A DNA stretch of 64,000 nucleotides. Source: Streptococcus salivarius. GTDB lineage: Bacteria; Bacillota; Bacilli; Lactobacillales; Streptococcaceae. Under the pieces are notes generated by a model. It saw nothing but the letters and a program-made list of their open reading frames with translations, made no database searches and was not told the DNA's origin. The translations under genes were made by a program, and so were the position numbers. The DNA is taken from assembly GCF_009738225.1 (NCBI RefSeq), contig NZ_CP018187.1:72501-136500 (forward strand), written 5' to 3'. Positions 57,186 through 64,000 of the stretch are shown piece by piece; position 1 is the first letter of the stretch, and each line of letters opens with the position of its first letter.

Positions 57186-58085
57186 GTGACTATCGAATTA
57201 AAAAACGAGTATCTTACGGTTCAGTTTAAAACACTTGGTGGTCAACTGACTTCGATTAAAGACAAAGATGGGTTAGAATATCTCTGGCAAGCTGATCCAG
57301 AGTATTGGAATGGACAGGCACCAATTCTATTTCCTATCTGTGGTAGTTTACGTAATGATTGGGCTATTTATAGACCTCAAGAAAGACCCTTTTTTACAGG
57401 TCTAATTCGTAGACATGGTTTTGTTCGAAAAGAAGAATTTACTCTTGAAGAAGTTAATGAAAATAGCGTGACTTTCAGCATTAAACCAAATGCTGAGATG
57501 CTTGATAATTACCTTTATCGGTTTGAACTAAGAGTTGTTTATACCTTAAATGGGAAATCCATTAGAACCGAGTTTCAGGTAACGAACTTGGAAACTGAAA
57601 AAACGATGCCTTACTTCATTGGAGCCCATCCAGCATTCAATTGTCCTTTAGTAGAAGGCGAAAAGTATGAGGACTATTCTCTTGAATTTAGTGAGGTTGA
57701 GTCTTGTTCGATACCAAAGAGTTTCCCTGAGACAGGGTTATTAGATTTACAAGATCGGACGCCATTTTTGGAAAACCAAAAGTCTCTTGATTTGGATTAC
57801 TCACTTTTTTCTCATGACGCCATTACACTTGACCGACTGAAATCTCGCAGCGTGACACTTCGCTCGAGAAAGTCTGGTAAAGGTCTTCGAGTTGATTTTG
57901 ATGATTTTCCAAACTTGATTCTGTGGTCTACAGCTAATAAAAGTCCATTCATTGCTTTGGAACCTTGGAGTGGTCTCTCCACTTCACTTGAAGAAGGTAA
58001 TTTCTTAGAAGATAAAAGACAGGTAACGAAAATTTCACCTCAAGAAACTTCTAGAAAAACCTATGATATTACTATCCTTAATTAA
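57186..58085 (+). CDS. lacX: LacX, aldose 1-epimerase-family protein
   Basis: A 299-residue galactose-mutarotase-like protein. It begins with TIELKNEYLTVQFKTLGGQLTSIKDKDGLEYLWQ, and has RRHGFVRKEEF with a catalytic-type His and FIGAHPAFNCPL with another. It is the usual last gene of streptococcal lac operons. Its true substrate has not been settled. The start is a GTG preceded by AAAGGA. A terminator follows. Confidence 0.9.
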   Translation: MTIELKNEYLTVQFKTLGGQLTSIKDKDGLEYLWQADPEYWNGQAPILFPICGSLRNDWAIYRPQERPFFTGLIRRHGFVRKEEFTLEEVNENSVTFSIKPNAEMLDNYLYRFELRVVYTLNGKSIRTEFQVTNLETEKTMPYFIGAHPAFNCPLVEGEKYEDYSLEFSEVESCSIPKSFPETGLLDLQDRTPFLENQKSLDLDYSLFSHDAITLDRLKSRSVTLRSRKSGKGLRVDFDDFPNLILWSTANKSPFIALEPWSGLSTSLEEGNFLEDKRQVTKISPQETSRKTYDITILN

Positions 58086-58128
58086 AATTTGTTATTATTT
58101 GAGTCTTCAATAAGATTTGAATACTCTT

Positions 58129-58190
58129 ACCTTGTGATGATAGAATGGTCTTCTCCGTGCCAGTCTTACATCGCAAGGTTTTTAAGTTTT
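58129..58190 (+). terminator. Terminator of the lac operon
   Basis: ACCTTGTGATG and CATCGCAAGGT form a stem with one mismatch around a long loop, followed by two T runs. Between here and 58493 there is no gene, only AT-rich sequence with weak GTGGC/GCCAC inverted repeats near 58313. Confidence 0.65.
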
Positions 58191-58493
58191 TTGTGGGTCT
58201 ATGTCAACTGTAGTTGGTGACGAAAAGCTAATATCTAAAGACAGTCTGGTAGTAAAAAAATAAGATTATTTACTACTTCTTGATTTAAAATAATAGTGAA
58301 GCCATTAATTTGTGGCAAATTTAATTTAAAATTTTGCCTCAAATTAGCCACACTTTTTATAGAACTAAGAGGAATAATGAAGTTCTCTTCCTATTAATAT
58401 TAGTAAATGTTAAGGATAAGTATTCTTTTTATTTTTTGGCGAATGCCGGCTTTTTTGCCACAAATGAGTATCAACATCTTTCGAATGGAATAG

Positions 58494-58534
58494 TTGACAA
58501 CTGTTTTTAAGAATTATACTATTGAATTGAATAG
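58494..58534 (+). promoter_or_regulatory. Promoter and operator of the ArsR-rhodanese gene
   Basis: TTGACA (58494-58499), 15 bases, TATACT (58515-58520). CTATTGAATTGAATAG (58519-58534) overlaps the -10 box and contains the ATTGAAT half-site found three times as full palindromes before trxA, suggesting autoregulation. Confidence 0.65.
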
Positions 58535-58550
58535 ATAAGGAGTTGATTTG

Positions 58551-59219
58551 ATGCAAGAGACAATGATTGATTACAAACAAAATATTTACCAAGAGCTATC
58601 TCGCTTAACAAAGGGGCTAGGAAGTGAGAAGCGTCTTGATATTTTAAATATATTATCACAGGGACCAAAGACAGTTGAGGGAATTGCGCATGCGACGGGT
58701 CTCTCTGTTGCCAATACTTCGCGCCACCTTCAGGTTTTAAAAGAAAGTCACTTGGTGGTGACGAGTCGAAATGGTAATTTTATCCGTTATAGCTTGGCTT
58801 CTGAAAAGGTTGTCCAGTTAGTCCTTCTGTTATTTGCCGTCGGTGAAGAACAGTTAGCAGAAGTCAGAGCGATTGAGTCAGACTATGATGAGGCAGCTGG
58901 TGTTCCTCAGATTGAGCTCGCTAATGCAATTGAATTAGCAGCTAAGACAGATGCTCTCCTACTTGATTTAAGGCCTGTTGAGGAGTATGAGGCAGGGCAC
59001 TTGCCAAAAGCTTGTAATTTACCAATCGATGAGTTTGATCAAAAAAAAGCTCAGCTTCCCAAAGAGAAGACCATCATTGTTTATTGTCGCGGGCGCCAAT
59101 GTGGCTATGCTAACCTAGCAGCACAGGATTTACAGAGTTTAGGCTACAGTATCTATAGTCTCAATCGCAGTTTTGCTGATTGGAAGTGGGGTGCATCCTC
59201 TCGTTCAGAACTTGACTAA
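58551..59219 (+). CDS. ArsR-type regulator fused to a rhodanese domain
   Basis: 222 residues. The N-terminal winged helix (about 15-95) contains SVANTSRHLQVLKESHLVVTSRNGNFIRYSL and no cysteine. The rhodanese domain (about 120-215) keeps the catalytic loop CRGRQCGYA with C179, plus DLRPVEEYEAGHLPKACNLP. Such fusions are thought to sense or handle sulfane sulfur or oxidants through the rhodanese cysteine. It precedes the thioredoxin operon and shares its half-site motif, so it is the likely regulator. AAGGAG precedes the ATG. Confidence 0.88.
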   Translation: MQETMIDYKQNIYQELSRLTKGLGSEKRLDILNILSQGPKTVEGIAHATGLSVANTSRHLQVLKESHLVVTSRNGNFIRYSLASEKVVQLVLLLFAVGEEQLAEVRAIESDYDEAAGVPQIELANAIELAAKTDALLLDLRPVEEYEAGHLPKACNLPIDEFDQKKAQLPKEKTIIVYCRGRQCGYANLAAQDLQSLGYSIYSLNRSFADWKWGASSRSELD

Positions 59220-59269
59220 GGTGTATTCCTTAGTCTTTTCTTATAACCGGAGACTCGTGAGCAAAATCG

Positions 59270-59496
59270 TTGCAAAATAGATTTAGTGTGCTATAATTCA
59301 ATTATTCAATAAAAAAGTTGAATTTCTTTTTTACTCAACCTATTCAATAATTTCATTGAATTGCATCTTTGAAATACTTCTTATTTAGTATCTCAAAGAA
59401 ACTAAGTGATACAAATTGGAGTTTTAGAAGGGCTAAGTTAACCTTTTTGAAATTCATTCTTTTATTCTTATGCTATTCAATTATATAATTGAATAG
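59270..59496 (+). promoter_or_regulatory. trxA promoter with three ATTCAAT palindromes
   Basis: TTGCAA (59270-59275), 16 bases, TATAAT with upstream TGC (59289-59297). Three inverted repeats of identical geometry, ATTCAAT-N6-ATTGAAT, follow at 59304-59323 (one mismatch), 59342-59361 and 59475-59494. An extra ATTCAAT half-site overlaps the -10 box. They fill most of the leader before trxA. Confidence 0.82.
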
Positions 59497-59525
59497 AAGC
59501 GATTTATTTTAGATAGGAGTTTTTT

Positions 59526-59840
59526 ATGACGACACAACTAACAACCGAAACATTTGCGAAATCTATCCAAAATGGGGTAAGTTTTATCGATTTTGGGGCG
59601 CAGTGGTGCCCACCTTGTCGGATGATGGAGCCGGTAGTGGAAGAACTTTCACAGGAATTTGACGGAAAAGTAACGATTGCTCAGGTGGATGTGGACCAAT
59701 CACAAGATCTGGCCAATCTCTTTGGCATTCGTTCTATCCCAACAATGGTGATTTTTAAAGATGGCAAACCCGTTGATGCTCTTGTTGGTGTTCATCCTAA
59801 ACAAACATTGATAGAAAAAATCCAAGCACAGTTATCATGA
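59526..59840 (+). CDS. trxA: Thioredoxin
   Basis: A 104-residue thioredoxin with active site WCPPC (C28, C31) instead of the common WCGPC. The proline shifts redox properties in homologues. The cis-proline loop IRSIPTMVIF and FDGKVTIAQVDVDQ are normal. AGGAG precedes the ATG. It is followed after eight bases by trxB, so the element carries its own complete thioredoxin system. Confidence 0.95.
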   Translation: MTTQLTTETFAKSIQNGVSFIDFGAQWCPPCRMMEPVVEELSQEFDGKVTIAQVDVDQSQDLANLFGIRSIPTMVIFKDGKPVDALVGVHPKQTLIEKIQAQLS

Positions 59841-59848
59841 GGTGATTT

Positions 59849-60769
59849 ATGTATGATGCAATTATTGTAGGTTCAGGACCTGCAGGGTACACAGCTGGCA
59901 TTTATTTAAGTCGAGCTGGTTTGAAAAATCGATTGATCACAGGCTATTCTGAGGGTGGTCAATTAACCACCACAACCCTCGTAGAAAATTATCCAGGTTT
60001 TGAAAACGGGATTGATGGCAATGAATTAGTCCAAACAATGCGCCGCCAAGCAGAACAGTTTGGCACCGAAATGACCTTTGGATTTGTTCAAAAAATTGAA
60101 GGCGAATCGTCTCCTTTCGAGGTACATCTGGATAATGGTGAAATCATTGATACCAAGGCCGTTATTATCGCAACAGGCTCTAGCGCTAAATACCTAGGAA
60201 TTGAAGGCGAAGAAGAGGCCATCGGAAAAGGTGTCAGCGCTTGTGCGACCTGTGATGCTTTCTTCTATAAAGAGCGTGAAATCCTTGTAGTTGGCGGGGG
60301 TGATGTCGCTATGGAAGAAGCCCTCTATTTGACACGCTTTGCATCGAAAGTGACCGTTATCCACCGCCGCAATGAGTTACGCGCATCTGATATTATGGCC
60401 AAACGGGCTCAGGCAAATGATAAAATTCATTGGATGTTAAATTACACGCCTGTCAAAGTTACATCTAATCTGATGGGAATGACTGGTTTGGATGTTCGTA
60501 ATAATGAAACAGGTGATATTGAGTACATTCAGGCTGACGGTCTCTTTGTGGCCATTGGTCATCAGCCAAACACCGATTTTCTTGATGGAAAATTAGCATT
60601 GGATGATAAAGGCTATATTCAAACACAGGCAGGAACAGCAAAGACCTCTGTTGCAGGTATTTTTGCAGCTGGTGATGTGCAAGATCCAAAATACCAACAA
60701 GCCATTACTGCAGCAGGTAGCGGTGCCATTGCTGCCCTAGATACATTGGCCTATATTGATAACCTATGA
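59849..60769 (+). CDS. trxB: Thioredoxin reductase
   Basis: A 306-residue low-molecular-weight thioredoxin reductase. The FAD motif is VGSGPAGYTAGIY, the redox-active pair is ACATCDAFF (about C134 and C137), the NADPH motif is VVGGGDVAMEEALY, and the C-terminal FAD motif ends GIFAAGDVQD. It should reduce the TrxA encoded upstream. Its stop codon overlaps the next start by four bases. Confidence 0.95.
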   Translation: MYDAIIVGSGPAGYTAGIYLSRAGLKNRLITGYSEGGQLTTTTLVENYPGFENGIDGNELVQTMRRQAEQFGTEMTFGFVQKIEGESSPFEVHLDNGEIIDTKAVIIATGSSAKYLGIEGEEEAIGKGVSACATCDAFFYKEREILVVGGGDVAMEEALYLTRFASKVTVIHRRNELRASDIMAKRAQANDKIHWMLNYTPVKVTSNLMGMTGLDVRNNETGDIEYIQADGLFVAIGHQPNTDFLDGKLALDDKGYIQTQAGTAKTSVAGIFAAGDVQDPKYQQAITAAGSGAIAALDTLAYIDNL

Positions 60770-61035
60770 TGAAATCAGTCACGTCTAGTATCGAATTAGA
60801 AGAACTGTTAGCCAAACATCAAAATTTAGCTCTTCTTGTTTCAGGAAATCAATGCAGTCTATCGTCTCTTGGGCAAAAAGAACTCATAGACATGGCTGAA
60901 CGAGAGCACTTGGTGCTTTACCAAGCAGATATTTTTCAAGTGCCCCGTCTTATTTCTTTATTTGGCATTCAGCCTACCCTGACGAGTTTATTAGTCTTTA
61001 AAAAGGGTCAATTGGTTGATAAGAAAGAGGTTTAA
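60766..61035 (+). CDS. Thioredoxin-like protein with a single cysteine
   Basis: 89 residues with thioredoxin-fold pattern: NLALLVSGNQCSLSSLGQ takes the place of the active site, and FGIQPTLTSLLVFKKGQLV contains the cis-proline loop. Only the first of the two active-site cysteines remains (C30), so it cannot work as a dithiol reductase. A monothiol or binding role is possible. It overlaps trxB by four bases and ends just before an S14 gene. Confidence 0.7.
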   Translation: MMKSVTSSIELEELLAKHQNLALLVSGNQCSLSSLGQKELIDMAEREHLVLYQADIFQVPRLISLFGIQPTLTSLLVFKKGQLVDKKEV

Positions 61036-61215
61036 ATGGCAAGAAAAGCTTTGATACAAAGGAAAAAGAAGGCCTATCCGGTTCAAGAATACTCACGCTG
61101 TTTGGCATGCGGCCGCCCGCATTCGGTTTACCGCAAGTTTAAACTTTGTCGGATTTGTTTACGCCAGCAAGTTTACCAAGGTGTCATTCCTGGGTTGAAA
61201 AAAGCTTCTTGGTAG
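61036..61215 (+). CDS. Ribosomal protein S14, zinc (type Z) paralogue
   Basis: A 59-residue S14 with four zinc ligands C22-LA-C25 and C38-RI-C41 in [25 protein letters not shown], ending IPGLKKASW as all type Z S14 proteins do. The housekeeping rpsN belongs to the spc ribosomal operon, which is not in this window, so this should be a second copy. It starts immediately after the stop codon of the thioredoxin-like gene. A ribosomal protein inside a redox operon on a mobile element is unusual. Confidence 0.9.
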   Translation: MARKALIQRKKKAYPVQEYSRCLACGRPHSVYRKFKLCRICLRQQVYQGVIPGLKKASW

Positions 61216-61234
61216 TGGAAAGAAAGGAAGAAAT

Positions 61235-61885
61235 ATGGAAATTAGTTACTGGTCAGATATTGCCTGTCCATTTTGTTACATTGGTGCTAGTCGGATGAAG
61301 CGTGCTATGGCAGCTGTTGGTTTAAACCCGGAAGATTTGACAATGAAAGCTTACCAGCTAAATCCCAATGCGCCTTTAGAAACAAGTGAAACCATGCTCA
61401 CAGAGTTTGCTGCCAGTCACGGTATGACCACTGAGCAAGCTAAAGCTCAGTTTGCGCACATGGAAAGCATGGGAAATGAAGAAGGGCTTCGTATTGATAT
61501 GGCGGGGATTATCCCAACCAACACCTTTTCAGCTCACCGTCTTATTAAATGGTCGCAGAAGTATTTAGATAAAAAAGATCATCAAAATTTCATTATGGCC
61601 TTGTACTATCTTTACTTTGAAGAACATGCCAATATTGCGGATCATTCTGTGTTACTAGCTGTTATCAGTGAGTTCGCTCTACCACAAGAAGAGGCAGCGC
61701 AGGTTCTTGCTGGCGATGCGTTTGCTGACGAGGTCAAACGCGATATCTTAGAAGCCAATCAATCAGGCGTTCAAGGTGCACCTTTCTTTATTCTGAACAA
61801 TAAGTATGGCATTTCAGGTGCTCAGCCTTATGAATACATGTTAGCGGTATTAAAACAAATTCAAGCAGAGGAAGGAGCACAATAA
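61235..61885 (+). CDS. DsbA-family (FrnE-like) oxidoreductase
   Basis: A 216-residue cytoplasmic-type DsbA-fold protein without signal peptide. The redox motif CPFC (C11, C14) lies in ISYWSDIACPFCYIG, and the conserved NTFSAHRLIKW and the cis-proline loop VQGAPFFILNNKYGISGAQP identify the FrnE/2-hydroxychromene-isomerase-like branch. AAGGAAG precedes the ATG. FrnE relatives act in oxidative-stress or cadmium tolerance. The partner here is unknown. Confidence 0.88.
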   Translation: MEISYWSDIACPFCYIGASRMKRAMAAVGLNPEDLTMKAYQLNPNAPLETSETMLTEFAASHGMTTEQAKAQFAHMESMGNEEGLRIDMAGIIPTNTFSAHRLIKWSQKYLDKKDHQNFIMALYYLYFEEHANIADHSVLLAVISEFALPQEEAAQVLAGDAFADEVKRDILEANQSGVQGAPFFILNNKYGISGAQPYEYMLAVLKQIQAEEGAQ

Positions 61886-61886
61886 A

Positions 61887-62042
61887 ATGATAGATACCCC
61901 TTTTCAACTACTAGACAGCAATTCAGAAGAGACAGGTTTAGTTTGTGGGATTGATGGCTGCAGCATAGAGCCCTCAACACAGCCGTTAGAAAAAAGCAAA
62001 AAAGCAGTCATTAGGAGGGCAGAATGGAAAAACAAAGGGTAG
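61887..62042 (+). CDS. Micro-protein with CxxxxC motif, 51 aa
   Basis: Starts one base after the DsbA-like stop codon with AAGGAG upstream. It reads IDTPFQLLDSNSEETGLVCGIDGCSIEPS and ends in a basic stretch (SKKAVIRRAEWKNKG). C20-GIDG-C25 could bind a metal or form a disulfide. It overlaps the next gene by 19 bases in another frame. Unknown family. Confidence 0.6.
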   Translation: MIDTPFQLLDSNSEETGLVCGIDGCSIEPSTQPLEKSKKAVIRRAEWKNKG

Positions 62043-62587
62043 AAGCCTTGTCAGATGCTATATTGGCCATTATTGTCACAATTATGGCCTTGGAGTTACA
62101 GTTACCTAAGGAATTGACCGTAGTAGGACTTAGAAGCATGCTACCCATGCTTTTTATCTACATTACTAGTTTTTTGCAAATCATGGCAGTCTGGCTATAT
62201 TATCATGAACTCTACAAATTAGTAAATCATGTCAGCTTTCGTTTATTTGGAGCCAATAGTTTTTGGCTTTTAACAGCTAGTTTTGTTCCCTTAGCGACTC
62301 GAGGGATTGGACAGCATTCCGCTAATTTTGCCTTTCTCCTGTTTTACCTCATCGTTCTTGCCCTTTGGGATGTAGCTTGGATAATCATGACAGCAATGGT
62401 GATTAAGACGAGTCAAAGACCGTTATCAGCTGAAGAAAAAAAGATACCTTATCGGTGGGCACTATTATATGGATTGCAGCTAGTGATCATATTATTAGTT
62501 GGTTATCTTTTTCCAAATCTCATTCCTATTGCCCCGCTACTGATGATTGTTAATGTTATCTATGGTTTTTTAAGCAACAAATCTTGA
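62024..62587 (+). CDS. TMEM175-like potassium channel (DUF1211)
   Basis: 187 residues with five to six membrane spans. The signature at the start of span 1, RVEALSDAILAIIVTIMALEL, matches the (F/L)SDA motif of bacterial TMEM175 channels, tetrameric K+ channels. ANSFWLLTASFVPLATR is in the middle. AGGAGG precedes the ATG. Last gene of the redox operon and of element C. A truncated relative lies at 44443. Confidence 0.85.
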   Translation: MEKQRVEALSDAILAIIVTIMALELQLPKELTVVGLRSMLPMLFIYITSFLQIMAVWLYYHELYKLVNHVSFRLFGANSFWLLTASFVPLATRGIGQHSANFAFLLFYLIVLALWDVAWIIMTAMVIKTSQRPLSAEEKKIPYRWALLYGLQLVIILLVGYLFPNLIPIAPLLMIVNVIYGFLSNKS

Positions 62588-62626
62588 AAAAGACTAAAAA
62601 TAATGGCTAAATAGCATCGGTTATAA

Positions 62627-62910
62627 AAACCAGGTCTTAAGAAAGCTCGTAAAGCTAGCCAGTTCTCTAAACGTTAATTCGTTACTGGACAGCAGAGTAC
62701 AAACGAAAACACTTTGCAACTTGCAAGGTGTTTTTTTGTATGAGAATTGGCGGTGCGCAATTAGGATAGCTCTAGCGACTTTAGTCGCATAGAGATATGC
62801 TATGCATAGTTGCCCCAAGAAAACAAGCGAAGCGATGTTTGATTGGATGGCAACCACTGCACTCAAAACGTTAATCGATACGATTATATCAACGTTTCAA
62901 AGCACTCAAG
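62627..62910 (+). repeat. Junction module, copy 3, with rpsI tail
   Basis: The same 51-bp S9 C-terminal coding tail as copy 2 (62627-62677, identical), then the module with its T-run hairpin (62707-62737) and stem-loops. The second core is at 62866-62875 with inverted partner AACGTTT at 62891-62897. After 62910 it diverges from copies 1 and 2 and loses the terminator-like stem. Confidence 0.88.
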
Positions 62911-62921
62911 AGTTTGATATG

Positions 62922-62971
62922 ATACCTCTTAAGTAGACAAGGTAAATACCTAAAATCTACTTAAGAGGTAT
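62922..62971 (+). terminator. 16-bp perfect inverted repeat after module 3
   Basis: ATACCTCTTAAGTAGA and its exact complement flank an 18-base loop and are followed by TTTT. It can act as a terminator. The following ATG opens only 18 codons (MSRRERFTPYS...), perhaps the start of a lost transposase. Confidence 0.6.
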
Positions 62972-63016
62972 TTTTATGTCTAGAAGAGAAAGATTCACCC
63001 CATATTCACCTCATCA

Positions 63017-63160
63017 TTATTTTAAGCTATGAAATGCGATGTCACCTACAGTCTGATTGACGGTATCTTTAGTGTTAACATAAGTCTTTGTAATTTCTTT
63101 GTTACTATGATTTAGAACCTTTGAAATCGCTTCGAGAGAATAATCTATTTGTTTGGTGAG
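63017..63160 (-). pseudogene. C-terminal integrase fragment
   Basis: About 48 codons on the minus strand (LEAISKVLNHSNKEITKTYVNTKDTVNQTVGDIAFHSLK-stop by segments) match the last residues of the element C integrase, including the catalytic-tyrosine region ITKTYVN. The upstream part is gone. It sits beside a core site exactly as an intact integrase would. Confidence 0.8.
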
Positions 63161-63913
63161 ATATAGATTTCTCTGATTAAGTCGGAATACAAAGCGAAAC
63201 GATTGTTTACTTATAGGATAATCGCTATAACCTATCTATGGAGATGGTTTCGAATATGGTACAAGTGCTTAACGGGCAGAAGGAGGGATTAGTTAGACTA
63301 GAATAGATGATTGAGGATCTGATTCTAAAATTATTTTTCCCAATATACTTCTTTTATGGGTAGACAAGTTGGAAAATATCCTTATTTTGAGTTTTACTCA
63401 TAGTGTATACGAAAAATTTGTCAAAATCATTTTCTTAAAAAAATTTAGTTTAAACTCTATCAAAAATAAGATAGTAGCTTATTTTTTCATAATTCTAACT
63501 GATGTAAACGAATTCCTAAACAAAAAAACTCTCATAAATCCTAATTTTTATCTAATGCAACAAACTAAAGTCTTGTATATTATGTATTTATCATCCAAAA
63601 ATACCAGAAAATAAGTAGGTGCGATAATTTGAGAGTTGATATTGTTCTATACCTCAAATAACTTAGATTTGGTCATTTTATAGGACTCTTCTAGCCATTG
63701 TTTTTTATAATAATGAATGTATATTTTACAAATTATGCTTTTATATATGATTTAAATTTGTATTTAAACTTAGCAGAGGACATAATAAATTACCTAAAAT
63801 AACATTAAAATTAAAAATGATTAATTATTACTATTTGGTAACAGACTTCAAAAACCCTTTGTTTGTGGGAATTGTAGGATATATTAAAAATTTAAAAAAG
63901 TTTTTAAAAATTG
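63161..63913. other. AT-rich stretch without a recognisable gene
   Basis: Open frames here are short, lack binding sites and have low-complexity, AT-driven composition. One 81-codon frame (63369-63614) is probably chance. It is likely decayed element sequence. Confidence 0.5.
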
Positions 63914-64000
63914 TTGACATATCTCTAGATAGTGTTATAATCTATAGATGTCAGGGAGGTCCTGATACTAAATATATAATAATCCATTAGAGGAGAAACA
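63914..64000 (+). promoter_or_regulatory. Promoter and leader of a gene beyond the window
   Basis: TTGACA (63914-63919), 16 bases, TATAAT with upstream TGT (63933-63941). An operator-like TCTAGATA lies in the spacer and ATCTATAGAT covers the end of the -10 region. A small hairpin TCAGG/CCTGA follows, and AGGAGA ends six bases before the edge, so a start codon should follow at once. Confidence 0.75.

Noticed and set aside
63369..63614. 81-codon frame starting MENILIL
   Set aside because: TTG start, no binding site, AT-driven composition rich in K, N, F, I. Probably chance.

Overview
The window is a low-GC Gram-positive chromosome segment, most likely from the Streptococcus salivarius group (S. 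salivarius, S. vestibularis or S. thermophilus). This rests on PolC-type replicase, PepS, ahpCF, rpsB-tsf, ctsR-clpC, tandem dac genes, pnp-cysE-cysS-mrnC and rplM-rpsI all having streptococcal form and order. A lactose PTS/tagatose-6-phosphate operon argues for S. salivarius or S. vestibularis rather than a dairy S. thermophilus, but that part of the window is mobile, so the species call is inference.

Positions 1-30718 are ordinary core genome. In order: tRNA-Leu, polC, pepS, a GlsB-like membrane protein, a MarR/FMN-reductase pair, tRNA-Cys, ahpCF (minus strand), rpsB-tsf, a small membrane exporter, ctsR-clpC with a CtsR operator, two D,D-carboxypeptidase genes (minus), pnp-sseB-like-cysE-cysS-mrnC, a large secreted Ser/Thr-rich protein, rlmB-NYN nuclease-degV, a small membrane protein/XRE pair, and rplM-rpsI behind an L13-type leader.

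From the 3' end of rpsI (30702) to about 63160 the window is an accretion of integrative elements at one attachment site. Element A (about 30720-39493) is an integrative mobilizable element. It has a tyrosine integrase, a small excisionase, a Rep_2 (pMV158 RepB-like) initiator next to a pMV158-type nick-site hairpin, an FtsK/TcpA-type ATPase and a sigma-like regulator, plus three oppositely oriented genes of unknown function (35888-39197). Element B (about 39494-45006) has no integrase and carries copper (copY-copB) and cadmium (cadD-cadC) resistance with IS and gene debris. Element C (about 45007-62677) starts with its own integrase, excisionase and a GTPase, then the deleted remains of an ICE (MobT-like and CHAP fragments). 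Its cargo is a HAD phosphatase, lacR and a lacABDFEGX operon without lacC, followed by a thiol-redox module: ArsR-rhodanese regulator, trxA, trxB, a thioredoxin-like protein, an extra zinc-type ribosomal S14, a FrnE/DsbA-like protein, a CxxxxC micro-protein and a TMEM175-like channel. An integrase fragment at 63017 marks a further lost element.

The junctions share a repeated module of about 200 bp (starting at 39484, 44998 and 62669), bounded on both sides by the core AAACGTTAAT. Two copies begin with the last 17 codons of an rpsI allele that differs from the resident gene. The last 840 bp are AT-rich and end in a strong promoter and ribosome binding site for a gene just outside the window.
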